Shown: positions 26,242-34,359, counted from the stretch's first letter. The stretch is DNA of 64,000 nt from Pseudomonadota bacterium (GCA_023431345.1 JAEYWK010000010.1:33062-97061), one strand, 5' to 3'. Notes: generated by a model not told the origin, from the sequence alone. Numbers and translations are program-made.

Positions 26242-27810
26242 ATGCAGGTCGAGCGCCAGAGCTTCCGCCGTCAATGGCTCGTGCCCATGGTCTTCTTGAC
26301 GGGAGCGGCGCTGGCCGTCTTCTGGCTGTTCTACAGCCTGGACCATTTCGTGACCGGCGGCGGCGGCGCAGAGCCCGCGCGAGGCCTCTTGGGTCGCTAC
26401 CTGGCGTTCGATCCCGGCAGCATCACCGACGCGGTGTCGTCGATGGGCGGCATGATCGCGGCCGTGTTCGGCATCGTGATCACGGTCGTCAGCATCATCG
26501 TGCAGCTGTCGTCCGACCGCTACACCGGCGTGGCGCGCATGTTCTTGAGCGATCGCGTGAACCTGTTCGTGATGGGGTACTACGTGATCGCCTGCGTGTG
26601 CGGGGTCTGGATCAGCGTATCGATCCACCACGACTACGTGCCGCGCGCGGCGCTGCTCGGGATGCTCACCGCCAACACGGTGGGCCTCGTGCTGATGGGC
26701 CCGTACTTCCGCTACGTGTTCTGGTTCGTCGACCCGATCAACATCGTGTCCAAGATCAGGAGCGACGCGGTGAAGAGCACCCGGCACGCCTCCGACTCGA
26801 CCGACGCGCGCCGCATCGACGGCGGCCAAGCCGTCACGCTCGGGGCGATGGAGGAGCTCACCGACATCACCAGCAACTCGATCTCGGGCAAAGACAAGAT
26901 CATCGCCAGCGGCGCCGTCGACGCGCTCAAAGATTTCACGCTCGAGTACCTGAAGCAGAAGCCCAAAGCGGCCGCGCGCTGGTTCGAAATCGGCCCGAAC
27001 ATCCGACAAAATCCGGACTTCGTGGCCATGGACCCCGAGTCACTCCAAGACCTCGAGCGCCGGCGCACCTGGGTGGAGTGGAAGGTGATGCGCCAGTACC
27101 TCGGCATCTTCAACGAGGCGCTCGCCACGATGCGCGACATCAACTACCTCGTGGCCATCGACACGCGCTACATCGGCGAGGCGGCCGGCAGCGCAAAAGA
27201 CAGCGAGCTCATCCAGCTCGTGTACCGCTTCATGAACTCCTACCTGCGCGCCGCGCTCAACGCGCGCGACGTGCGCACCGCCTACAACATCCTCAACCAG
27301 TACCGGCTGCTCGTCGAGTCGATGCTGCGCCAAGGTACGGGCGCGGCCGTCGAGGGCGTGCGTCACATGTTCTATTACGGGCACGTCAGCTACGACATGA
27401 AGCTCACCTTCGTCACCGAGACCGTCGCCTACGACGTCTCGGCCCTCTGCCAAGTCGCCAGCGAGCTCAACCTGCCGGAAGAGCCGGAAATACTCCGCCA
27501 ATTCTTGGAGCTCGATCGCCCGCTGCGCGTTCAAAGCCAAGAGCGGGCGCTGCTCGGCGTACGCAAAGCTCAAGTCAAGCTGGCCGCCTACTACCTCTCT
27601 CAAGGCATGGAAGACAAAGCCCGCCTGATCGCCAAGGACATGGCCAGCGAGCCCCCCGAACGCTTGCTCGCGATTCGCCGCGCCCTCGAGAGCGTCACCA
27701 GCAAAGACTTCTGGGAGATCATCGACCGCGGCCGCAACTTCGAGTTCATGCCCGAAAAGCAGCGCGCCCGCCTCCCCGAGTTCTTCAGCTGGCTGAGCTC
27801 CCCGAGCTGA
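26242..27810 (+). CDS. DUF2254-like membrane protein
   Basis: Four hydrophobic helices lie in the first 170 residues, with the family-like segment IAAVFGIVITVVSIIVQLSS followed by RYTGVARMFLSDR. The remaining 350 residues are soluble and largely helical. This layout resembles the DUF2254 predicted membrane proteins, whose role is unknown. The start is 36 bases after the repeat-protein stop codon. No catalytic motif is visible. Confidence 0.6.
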   Translation: MQVERQSFRRQWLVPMVFLTGAALAVFWLFYSLDHFVTGGGGAEPARGLLGRYLAFDPGSITDAVSSMGGMIAAVFGIVITVVSIIVQLSSDRYTGVARMFLSDRVNLFVMGYYVIACVCGVWISVSIHHDYVPRAALLGMLTANTVGLVLMGPYFRYVFWFVDPINIVSKIRSDAVKSTRHASDSTDARRIDGGQAVTLGAMEELTDITSNSISGKDKIIASGAVDALKDFTLEYLKQKPKAAARWFEIGPNIRQNPDFVAMDPESLQDLERRRTWVEWKVMRQYLGIFNEALATMRDINYLVAIDTRYIGEAAGSAKDSELIQLVYRFMNSYLRAALNARDVRTAYNILNQYRLLVESMLRQGTGAAVEGVRHMFYYGHVSYDMKLTFVTETVAYDVSALCQVASELNLPEEPEILRQFLELDRPLRVQSQERALLGVRKAQVKLAAYYLSQGMEDKARLIAKDMASEPPERLLAIRRALESVTSKDFWEIIDRGRNFEFMPEKQRARLPEFFSWLSSPS

Positions 27811-27855
27811 CCGGCCACGGCCGCACCCGGCTCGAGCGACCGCGACCCCCAGCGA

Positions 27856-27880
27856 CAACGCCCCCGCGACCTGGGCGTTG
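27856..27880 (+). terminator. possible terminator hairpin
   Basis: CAACGCCC and GGGCGTTG form a perfect 8-bp stem around a 9-base loop, 46 bases after the membrane-protein stop. No U-tract follows, so it may act only as an RNA-stabilising hairpin. Confidence 0.35.
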
Positions 27881-28057
27881 GATTCGGAGTTGCGCTTTGC
27901 CGGGAGCCCTGCGCGTCAAGCCCCACGTGTGGACGGCTGAGAGCAATCGACATGGCCGTCTTGCGTGGTCGAGCTAAGGAACTTCAAGCCTCGCATGAAC
28001 ATGTGAGACTGTCGATCAGGCGGGCTCGGGCGAGTGCAGCCGGTGTAGAAGAGCGGT

Positions 28058-28813
28058 ATGCTTTGGCCTTGGTCACCAGCGCTGCGTCGGGTCATCGTTC
28101 CCCTGGCGGCCGGCAGCGCTCTTGCCCTCACTGCTTGTGAAGATCCGACCGAGAGCGCTCTTGACCGCTGCATCGCGCTCGAGAAGCAGGAAGAATGGGC
28201 GCGGGCGCTGGCTGCGTGTGAGGACGCCGTCAAAGTGAGCAGAACGTCGCCAGCAGGTCGGCTGGCCATCGGCAAGGCCGCTCTTTTGCGCGACAAGGTG
28301 GTAGCCAAAACAGCCTGGGAGGAGCTCAGAGGGAGCACGGCCGCGCCGGCATCATTGGCTCCGAACGAGGATGCTCGAGCCGCCGCGGCTACCCTGCGAT
28401 CGTTTTGGCCACTCGCGCGCGACGTAGCGCAGTCGAGCTTTCGCTTCGCTACGTGCCAAGACGAAGCTGAAGGATACCTCGCACTTCAGCAATGCTTGCA
28501 GACTACAGCCACGGAGTTGACCGAGGCCGCCCGCGGTGTCGACCAGCTGCCCAGACCTAGGGGGGGATGCGGTGGAGAGATTGCCTCGACGATCGCGGAA
28601 TACATTGACACGAGCGACAAGTGGATTAGCTCGTTCAAGACCTGGTTCGAGGCGAATGACGCCAGATTGCGAACTGCGATGGTCGGCACAACGCTGACCA
28701 ATGCTTGCCGCGCGAAGATGCGCTGCGATGCGCAGGATCGAAGCGGACCGACCTTCGAAAAAGGTAAACGGCATCGCGTGCACCAAGCAGCTCTTCCGGT
28801 GTGGCCCCGCTGA
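28058..28813 (+). CDS. lipoprotein, apparently frameshifted near its 3' end
   Basis: The signal peptide ends in ALTAC (Cys27). The core has paired helices and conserved-looking Cys (DRCIALEKQEEWARALAACE, FRFATCQDEA, QQCLQTTATE, NACRAKMRCD). After FEK the frame changes character to KRHRVHQAALPVWPR and stops, whereas the +1-shifted frame continues with Cys-rich sequence in the same style. A run of five A at 28758-28762 is the likely slip or sequencing point. Codon use is less GC3-biased than in neighbours, hinting at recent arrival. Function unknown. Confidence 0.5.
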   Translation: MLWPWSPALRRVIVPLAAGSALALTACEDPTESALDRCIALEKQEEWARALAACEDAVKVSRTSPAGRLAIGKAALLRDKVVAKTAWEELRGSTAAPASLAPNEDARAAAATLRSFWPLARDVAQSSFRFATCQDEAEGYLALQQCLQTTATELTEAARGVDQLPRPRGGCGGEIASTIAEYIDTSDKWISSFKTWFEANDARLRTAMVGTTLTNACRAKMRCDAQDRSGPTFEKGKRHRVHQAALPVWPR

Positions 28814-28916
28814 CAACGTCTGCTGGGTCAACAAGGTCGCAGATCGGCTTGGAGTCGGTGACGGCGGAAGGAGAAACGACCTCACCGTTCGCGTCACCGG
28901 CACAGCCATCCGTTAG
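28756..28916 (+). pseudogene. out-of-frame 3' tail of the preceding lipoprotein gene
   Basis: Read in the other frame from the A-run, the DNA gives KKVNGIACTKQLFRCGPADN, then VCWVNKVADRLGVGDGGRRN and a stop at TAG. The Cys spacing continues the pattern of the upstream lipoprotein. It has no start of its own. It could be a real frameshift mutation or an assembly error. Confidence 0.45.
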
Positions 28917-29075
28917 CGGCGCGCCGAGGCCAGGCGTCATGGGGTCCCCCAATTTGACCGAAACTCAGCTTGGCCTCACGCCGCACCAGGCTACTCGTCG
29001 AGTTGCCCGACTTTCAGAAACGCACGCCACTTGGAGCTCCGCGCTGGTGCCCGTCTTGAAGCAGTTGGTGTGTTG

Positions 29076-29110
29076 CACACAAATCTAAAGTTTTCCTTTA
29101 CTTTTGTGTG
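29076..29110. promoter_or_regulatory. AbiEi operator, distal palindrome
   Basis: CACACAAA-2-TAAAG-5-CTTTA-2-TTTGTGTG is a nested inverted repeat of 35 bases in an AT-rich pocket. The same pattern is repeated about 54 bases on, next to abiEi. AbiEi antitoxins studied elsewhere repress their own promoter through a pair of inverted repeats, which is the basis for this call. Confidence 0.65.
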
Positions 29111-29128
29111 ACCCACCAGCGCCGAGTT

Positions 29129-29161
29129 GCACAAACCTAAAATTTTCCTTAACTTCTGTGC
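29129..29161. promoter_or_regulatory. AbiEi operator, proximal palindrome with overlapping promoter
   Basis: GCACA and TGTGC enclose a diverged copy of the distal site (CTAAAATTTTCCTTAACTT). It ends on the base before the abiEi GTG. TTGCAC and TTAACT at 16-base spacing inside it could form the promoter. No Shine-Dalgarno is present, so the mRNA may be leaderless. Confidence 0.6.
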
Positions 29162-29743
29162 GTGTCCTCACCCCCAGGCGCTCCCGACTGGGACCAGCTG
29201 TTCATGACGGCCGCGAGCCAGGAGGGTTTCTTCACCACCCAGCAAGCGGCCGCCGCTGGGTACTCCGCGCAGCTGCTGGTGCATCACGTGAAGGGCGGCT
29301 CGGTCCAGCGCGTTCGCCGAGGCATCTATCGCATCAAGCACTATGTGCCCGCTGAGCACGAAGAGCTGGTCGTCGCTTGGCTCTGGTCGGAGCAGCAGGG
29401 GGTGGTTTCGCACGAGACCGCGCTGAGTCTGCATCAGCTTTCAGACGCGCTGCCTCACCACGTGCATCTGACGCTGCCGAGCGGGTGGCGCAAGCGCCGG
29501 TTCCGCGTGCCCACCAACCTAGTGCTGCACCACGCAGATGTACCGCCCTGCGATCGCGGCTGGGTTGGCGCTGTGCCAACGACGAGCGTGGCTCGCACCC
29601 TGAACGACTGCGCGCTAGCCGGGCTTTCTCCTGAGCTGCTCCAACAGGCCGCCCGACAGGCACTCCGCCGCGGCATCGTCGCCCGCGCCGAGCTCGGGGA
29701 AGTCGAGCAAGCGCTGGCGCCGTTCGGAGGGCTCGCAGCGTGA
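29162..29743 (+). CDS. abiEi: type IV toxin-antitoxin AbiEi-family antitoxin
   Basis: AbiEi antitoxins are repressors that counter the AbiEii nucleotidyltransferase without binding it. The N-terminal winged helix is visible in FTTQQAAAAGYSAQLLVHHV and RVRRGIYRIKHYVP, followed by the AbiEi C-terminal region (VVSHETALSLHQLSDALP, VHLTLP, TSVARTLNDCALAG). Length 193 residues, usual for the family. The GTG start abuts the proximal operator, with no ribosome site. It overlaps the toxin gene by 4 bases (GTGA), giving coupled expression. Function in phage defence is inferred from the family. Confidence 0.88.
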   Translation: MSSPPGAPDWDQLFMTAASQEGFFTTQQAAAAGYSAQLLVHHVKGGSVQRVRRGIYRIKHYVPAEHEELVVAWLWSEQQGVVSHETALSLHQLSDALPHHVHLTLPSGWRKRRFRVPTNLVLHHADVPPCDRGWVGAVPTTSVARTLNDCALAGLSPELLQQAARQALRRGIVARAELGEVEQALAPFGGLAA

Positions 29744-30642
29744 CGGTGCGCAGCTATCTCTCCGCGGAAGCCTTCAAGCAAGCGCTGGAGCAGCGCCTGC
29801 GCTCCGGTATGGCCGCCGGCGCCGGCCTCTCTCGAAAACGCCAATTGCTGGTGTTCGATCGCTTCCTGGCACGCCTGGTCAGGCTGCTCGGGGACTCGGT
29901 CACGCTCAAAGGTGGCCTCGCGCTGGAGCTTCGAATCGAGCGCGCTCGGACGACCAAAGACGTCGATCTTCGACTCCTGGGCAGCCCGAACGACCTCCTC
30001 CACCGGCTGCAGGAAGCGGGGCGCCTGGGTCTCGGAGACTTCATGCTGTTCGAGGTTCAACCCGATCAGCAGCACCCCGAGCTCACCAACGACGGGCTCA
30101 AGTACCAGGGGTGGCGCTTCCGAGCCGAGTGCAAGCTCGCCGGCAAGATCTACGGACAGCCCTTCGGCGTGGACGCCGTCCTTGGCGAGCCCATGTTGGG
30201 GGAGCCGGACATCGTGGGCGCTCAGGACGTACTGGCCTTCGCCGGCATCGCCCCGCCAACGCTGCGGCTGTACCCCGTCGAAACCCACATCGCCGAAAAG
30301 CTCCACGCCTACACCATGCCCCGTGCGCGGCCCAACACGCGCGTGAAGGATTTGCCAGACCTGGCGCTGCTCGCCGGCAGTCGCGCTCTTTCATCGGAAC
30401 GTTTGCGGGCGGCCCTCGACCAAACTTTCACGTTCCGCGCCACGCACCCGCTGCCCAGCTCGCTTCCCGCGCCATTGCCGACATGGGCAGTGCCCTACGC
30501 CGCCATGGCGAAGGAGGATACGTTGCCCTGGCCAACCCTCGCCGAGGTCACGAGCGCGGTACGCGACTTTCTCGAGCCGGTGCTGAAGACTGAAGCCGCG
30601 GCCACTTGGAGCCCGGAAAGCTGGAGTTGGAGAGCTAGCTGA
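29740..30642 (+). CDS. abiEii: type IV toxin-antitoxin AbiEii-family nucleotidyltransferase toxin
   Basis: The protein is a DNA polymerase-beta-like nucleotidyltransferase of the AbiEii/MenT class, which inhibits growth by modifying tRNA or binding GTP. Motif I is KGG at residues 57-59, motif II KDVDL has Asp74 and Asp76, and the C-terminal conserved residues appear as EKLHAYT (Lys187) and KDLPD (Lys203, Asp204, Asp207). All key positions are intact, so the toxin is probably active. 300 residues, normal length. It ends at the ATG of a 48-codon remnant. Confidence 0.88.
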   Translation: MTVRSYLSAEAFKQALEQRLRSGMAAGAGLSRKRQLLVFDRFLARLVRLLGDSVTLKGGLALELRIERARTTKDVDLRLLGSPNDLLHRLQEAGRLGLGDFMLFEVQPDQQHPELTNDGLKYQGWRFRAECKLAGKIYGQPFGVDAVLGEPMLGEPDIVGAQDVLAFAGIAPPTLRLYPVETHIAEKLHAYTMPRARPNTRVKDLPDLALLAGSRALSSERLRAALDQTFTFRATHPLPSSLPAPLPTWAVPYAAMAKEDTLPWPTLAEVTSAVRDFLEPVLKTEAAATWSPESWSWRAS

Positions 30643-30788
30643 TGCTACCGACCGTCGTCACCTCCGAGATTGAACGCGCGCTGCTCGACTACTTGCAGAC
30701 GACGTTCCACCTGCGAGTCAAGTCGCTCGAAGCCGAGCTGCTGCGCTTTCTGCGCGACGAGAAGACGGGCATGTTTCGCGGCCCGTAA
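30642..30788 (+). pseudogene. truncated N-terminus resembling a large DEAD/DEAH-box helicase
   Basis: The 48-codon frame starts at ATG sharing a base with the abiEii stop and reads MLPTVVTSEIERALLDYLQT, TFHLRVKSLEAELLRFLRDE, KTGMFRGP, then TAA. This is the style of the first 50 residues of very large SF2 helicases found in defence loci, where GP is normally followed by more sequence. Nothing of the helicase core follows here. I recognise it from general family appearance; a search would settle it. Confidence 0.45.
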
Positions 30789-30997
30789 CGTTTTCGAGCG
30801 AGCCGAGCCAAGGCGAGTGTTGACGGCATCCTGCGAGAGCGTTGGGGCCGCACGGCTTGAGCTACGAGGCGCGGGCGAGGAGCTGCCGTCACGCGCGAGA
30901 AGCCCCGCTCCCGCGTGGGTCTTCGTCGGCCGCGTCGTTCGTGGCCTACCAATTGTAGGCCGGACCCGGCGCTGGGACAGCTGCCGGGACAGTTCGG

Positions 30998-31069
30998 AGG
31001 TGAGGACCGGATTCGAACCGGCGTATAACGGTTTTGCAAACCGTTGCCTAACCGCTTGGCTACCTCACC
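30998..31069 (-). tRNA. tRNA-Cys (anticodon GCA)
   Basis: On the minus strand the acceptor arms GGTGAGG and CCTCACC pair. The anticodon loop reads TTGCAAA with GCA at its centre, and the T-arm has GGTTCGAATCC. The discriminator base is U, as required for Cys. CCA is not encoded. The 3' end faces the abiE patch, the side where integrative elements attach. Confidence 0.93.
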
Positions 31070-31186
31070 GAAGCGTGATTTTGGGGATGCGTCAGGGGCC
31101 TCTCGCCGAGGGAGGCGGAATCCTACTCGTAGAAGGGCGCTCGTCAACGACAACCGCGGGGCCGGGCGTCGTGGGGGGCGCGGGGG

Positions 31187-32029
31187 CTACTTTTTCAGCT
31201 GAACGGCGAGGCCTTCGCTGGCGACGAGGACGCGGGTGGCCTTGCCTTCCGACTCGATGAAGCTCTGGCTGGTCTCGCCGATCAGGTCGAGCACGGTGTC
31301 GGTGCGCTCCGGGTCGTGGTGGAAGAGGGCGAGGTTCTTGGGCTCCGCGAGCACGCCGAGCCGCAGCACCTCCGTGACGACGGAGTGCCCCCAGCCGAGC
31401 TTGGCCGGCATGTCTTCCGCCAAGTATTGAGAGTCGTGAATCAGCAGGTCGACGCCGTCAGCGAAGCGCGCCAGCTGCTCGATGCTGGTCTTCGCGTTGT
31501 CGGCGTTGAGCTCGTTATCGGTGAGGTACGCGACGGAGGTGCCGTCTTCGTCGTCGATGCGAAAGCCCTGCGCGCCGCCAGGATGATTGAGCGCGATGCG
31601 CTTGATCATCGCCGAGCCGATGCGCCACTCCGCAGCCTCGGGCCGCGCCAGCTCGAGCCGCGCGGGGATGTCGTCGACGCTCACGGGGAAATGAATGTCG
31701 TTGAAGATGTTGCGCTGAAACAGCTCCTGCGCGTCGTTCGCCAACGGGTAGACGAACAGGTGTGTGTCGCTTCTATACAGCGGCGCGAAGAACGGCAAGC
31801 CGAGCACGTGGTCCCAGTGCGTGTGCGACAAGAGCAAGTGCACGGGCGTGGACTTGCCGCGCTTGAGGAGCGCGCTGCCGAGAGCGCGCATACCGGTGCC
31901 CGCGTCGAGCACGAGCGTCGAATCATCCGACAGGCGCACCTCGACGCACGACGTGTTGCCGCCGTAGCGCACCGTGCTCGGGCCAGGTGCCGGGACTGAC
32001 CCGCGAACGCCGTAAAAGGTGACCTGCAT
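31187..32029 (-). CDS. metallo-beta-lactamase-fold hydrolase
   Basis: An MBL-fold metal enzyme of 280 residues. LLSHTHWDH is the dinuclear metal motif (HxHxDH), preceded by VLDAGTGMRALG; later ligands appear in ALNHPGGAQG, YLTDNE, LLIHDSQY and ALFHHDPERTD. The N-terminal MQVTFYGVRGSVPAPGP is typical of a group that includes phosphodiesterase-like and ribonuclease-Z-like enzymes. The ATG follows GGAGGGG at good spacing; a longer upstream frame is Arg/Pro-rich and rejected. Substrate unknown. Confidence 0.82.
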   Translation of the reverse strand: MQVTFYGVRGSVPAPGPSTVRYGGNTSCVEVRLSDDSTLVLDAGTGMRALGSALLKRGKSTPVHLLLSHTHWDHVLGLPFFAPLYRSDTHLFVYPLANDAQELFQRNIFNDIHFPVSVDDIPARLELARPEAAEWRIGSAMIKRIALNHPGGAQGFRIDDEDGTSVAYLTDNELNADNAKTSIEQLARFADGVDLLIHDSQYLAEDMPAKLGWGHSVVTEVLRLGVLAEPKNLALFHHDPERTDTVLDLIGETSQSFIESEGKATRVLVASEGLAVQLKK

Positions 32030-32216
32030 CAGCCCCTCCACTCTATCAACATCGCCGCCCGGCACAAAAGGGGCGAGCGCAAAGCCCCGAGCGGCGCCCA
32101 GAAGGGCGGGATACGCGGCGCGCGAGGGAGGCGCGTGAAGGAGGCGCACGCGAGCAGCCCTCGGGCCAGTTGGCTGACTTGCGCAGGCTCCGCCGGCCGG
32201 GGTAGCTTGCGGGGTT

Positions 32217-32780
32217 ATGTCCGTGCTGGCACCGGGGCTCTTGGTCGCGTCGCCGCCACCCGGTGATCCCAACTTCGACCGCTCCGTCGTTCTGTTGGCG
32301 GCGCACGGGCCGGAGGGAGCCTTCGGCTGGATCATCAACGGCCGCGAGCTGATGACGTTGCCGGAGCTGCTCGTGCGCTCGCAGGTGTGCGAGGAGCCGC
32401 CCGATATTTCGTGCTCGGTGCGGCTGGGCGGACCCGTCTCGCCGGAGCAAGTGTGGCTGGTGTATCGCAGTGAGGAGCGCTTCGCCGATCACGAAGGTCA
32501 GTTCGATGTCGGCGACGGCATCACGGCCACGGCCTCGCGCAAGGTCTTGGAGACGATCGCGGGCGGCGCGCTGCCCCGGAGCTTGATCGCGCTGGTGGGC
32601 TACGCGGGTTGGGCGCCGGGGCAGCTCGAAAACGAGATCCGTAATGGCTCGTGGTTGCCCATCGACGTCGCGCCGGAGCTGCTGTTCGAGACCCAGGCCG
32701 AGCAAGCGTGGACGGCCGCTTACGGCCGCGTGGGCACGACGCCGATCGCGTTCACGACGCGAACCGTCGGCTCAGCCTGA
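32217..32780 (+). CDS. YqgE/AlgH family protein
   Basis: The family is conserved, of uncertain biochemical role, and was linked to alginate regulation in Pseudomonas. LAPGLLVASPPPGDPNFDRSV is cut short here by the field limit, but LAPGLLVA and DPNFDRSVVLL give the N-terminal signature. GAFGWIINGRE, LGGPVSPEQVWLVY and YAGWAPGQLENEI are the other conserved blocks. 187 residues, normal. It converges with pcm, with 2 bases between stop codons. Confidence 0.88.
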   Translation: MSVLAPGLLVASPPPGDPNFDRSVVLLAAHGPEGAFGWIINGRELMTLPELLVRSQVCEEPPDISCSVRLGGPVSPEQVWLVYRSEERFADHEGQFDVGDGITATASRKVLETIAGGALPRSLIALVGYAGWAPGQLENEIRNGSWLPIDVAPELLFETQAEQAWTAAYGRVGTTPIAFTTRTVGSA

Positions 32781-32782
32781 CG

Positions 32783-33430
32783 TCAGCGCTCGTCGACGCC
32801 GCTAAGCAAAGGCACGAACACGCAACCGGCGCCGGCGCGGTAGTGCAGCGTGCCTTTGTCGTCACGCTCGCACGTCACCAAGATTTGCGAGTCATTCCCG
32901 CCGACGGGCATGACGAGGCGGCCGCCCTCCGCTAGCTCTGCCAGCAGCGGCTCGGGGATGGCGGGCGCGGCCGCCGAAATCAAGATGCGATCGAACGGCG
33001 CGTGCGCGGGGCAACCAAGCGTGCCATCGCCCTCTTTCACGACCACGTCGGCGACGCCGATGTCGCGCAATGTTTCGCGCGCCCGAGCGGCCAGCTCCGG
33101 ATGGCGCTCGATACCGAACACCTCGCAACCGAGCTTGGTCAGCAGCGACAAGACGTAGCCGGAGCCACAGCCCACCTCGAGCACCCGATGACGCGGCGCG
33201 CACTCGAGCTCTCGCAGCATGAGCGCGATCATCGAGGGCTGGCTGATGGTCTGCCCGAGACCGATGGGGAGCGCCGAGTCCTCGTAGGCGCGGCCTTCGA
33301 GCTCGGCGGGCACGAAGGCGTGGCGCGGCACCTCCTCGAAAGCACTGAGGATTGCTGGATCGAGATCGGGGTGCGCGGCCGCGAGTACCTGGCGTAGACG
33401 AGCCCCGGCCCCGGTTTTCGCGAGCGCCAT
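32783..33430 (-). CDS. pcm: protein-L-isoaspartate O-methyltransferase
   Basis: Pcm methylates isoaspartyl residues in damaged proteins using SAM. The substrate region FVPAELEGRAYEDSALPIG and GQTISQPSMIALM is characteristic, followed by motif I VLEVGCGSGYVLSLL, motif II VFGIERHPELA and the later DRILISAAAPAIPEPLL. 215 residues, normal length. Its ATG shares the CATG palindrome with the ATG of the divergent SUMF1-like gene, so either one start is misplaced or the promoters overlap coding sequence. Confidence 0.9.
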   Translation of the reverse strand: MALAKTGAGARLRQVLAAAHPDLDPAILSAFEEVPRHAFVPAELEGRAYEDSALPIGLGQTISQPSMIALMLRELECAPRHRVLEVGCGSGYVLSLLTKLGCEVFGIERHPELAARARETLRDIGVADVVVKEGDGTLGCPAHAPFDRILISAAAPAIPEPLLAELAEGGRLVMPVGGNDSQILVTCERDDKGTLHYRAGAGCVFVPLLSGVDER

Positions 33431-34319
33431 GGTGACGGATTTAGGCCGTATCGCCAAGGCATGCAATGGTCCCGAGGTGCGGCCGCGGCACTTCGCTTGT
33501 CTCCCCCCCGTCCTCGCTCTGCTGTCACTGCTCGGCGGGCGCGCCACGCCGGCTGAAGCGGAGCCGGCACGCAGCCGCGGCTGCCCCAGCGAAATGGCGC
33601 GCGTTGGTCGCTACTGCGTCGACCGCTGGGAGGCGAGCATGGTGGACAAGACCACCGGTGAGGCGCTTTCGCCCTACTACCCGCCCGTGCCGGCGCTGAC
33701 GCGCGAAGTCTGGCGCGGCTGGCTCGTGGAGCGCGAGCAGCTCGGTGAGCCTGCCGCGCGCGCCATGCCGCTGCCGCGTCTCAGCGCGCTGCAGCGCACG
33801 GGCCGCTTCGAAGCGAAGGCGGTGTCACGCCCGGGCGTTGTGCCACAGAGCTACGTCTCGCACGTCGTGGCGACGCGCGCTTGTGAGAACGCGGGCAAGC
33901 GGCTGTGCCGCCAAGACGAGTGGATGAACGCTTGCAAGGGCAAGGCGCAGCTGAAGCATCCCTACGGCGGGGCCTACCGTCAGGGCATGTGCAACGTGTA
34001 CCGCCTGATTCATCCGGCGTCGGTGCTGCACGGCTCCGCGTCTCTCGGGCACCGCGACCCGCGGCTGAACCTGGTGCGAGAAGGCGAGTCAGCGCTGCTG
34101 CGCAGCACCGGTGAAACGCCCACCTGCACCTCGCGCTGGGGCGACGAGCGCATCTACGACATGGTCGGCAACGTCGATGAGTGGGTCGCCGAGGGGCTGT
34201 TCCTCGGCGGCTTCTACGCGCGCTCGACCACGCAAGGCTGCGAAGCGAAGGTGTCGTCGCACGTGCCCATCTACTACGACTACAGCACCGGCGTGCGCTG
34301 TTGCCGCGACGCCGAGTGA
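33429..34319 (+). CDS. SUMF1/formylglycine-generating-enzyme-like exported protein
   Basis: After a signal peptide (hydrophobic LPPVLALLSLLGG region), the protein has the SUMF1-type pattern: CVDRWEAS, ACENAGKRLCRQDEWMNACK, DMVGNVDEWV and the terminal TGVRCCRD. The segments resemble formylglycine-generating enzymes, but the copper-binding Cys pair of true FGEs is not in a standard context, so a binding role is as likely as catalysis. A GTG 48 bases downstream would give a neater signal peptide and avoid overlapping the pcm start. A 16-base direct repeat covers its stop codon. Confidence 0.75.
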   Translation: MVTDLGRIAKACNGPEVRPRHFACLPPVLALLSLLGGRATPAEAEPARSRGCPSEMARVGRYCVDRWEASMVDKTTGEALSPYYPPVPALTREVWRGWLVEREQLGEPAARAMPLPRLSALQRTGRFEAKAVSRPGVVPQSYVSHVVATRACENAGKRLCRQDEWMNACKGKAQLKHPYGGAYRQGMCNVYRLIHPASVLHGSASLGHRDPRLNLVREGESALLRSTGETPTCTSRWGDERIYDMVGNVDEWVAEGLFLGGFYARSTTQGCEAKVSSHVPIYYDYSTGVRCCRDAE

Positions 34320-34359
34320 GCAGACGCGCGCTACTACCGCGACGCCGAGTGAGGCGGCT

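Noticed and set aside
24799..27009. Very long minus-strand open frame opposite the repeat protein and DUF2254-like gene
   Set aside because: Arg/Gly/Ala/His-rich composition with no domain; it is the antisense shadow of GC3-biased genes on the plus strand.
30800..30997. Coding sequence or attachment site next to tRNA-Cys
   Set aside because: No frame with family character and no repeat of the tRNA 3' end seen; not annotated.
32030..32338. Longer start for the metallo-beta-lactamase-fold protein
   Set aside because: The extension overlaps the divergent AlgH gene and is not family-like; the chosen ATG has a good ribosome site.
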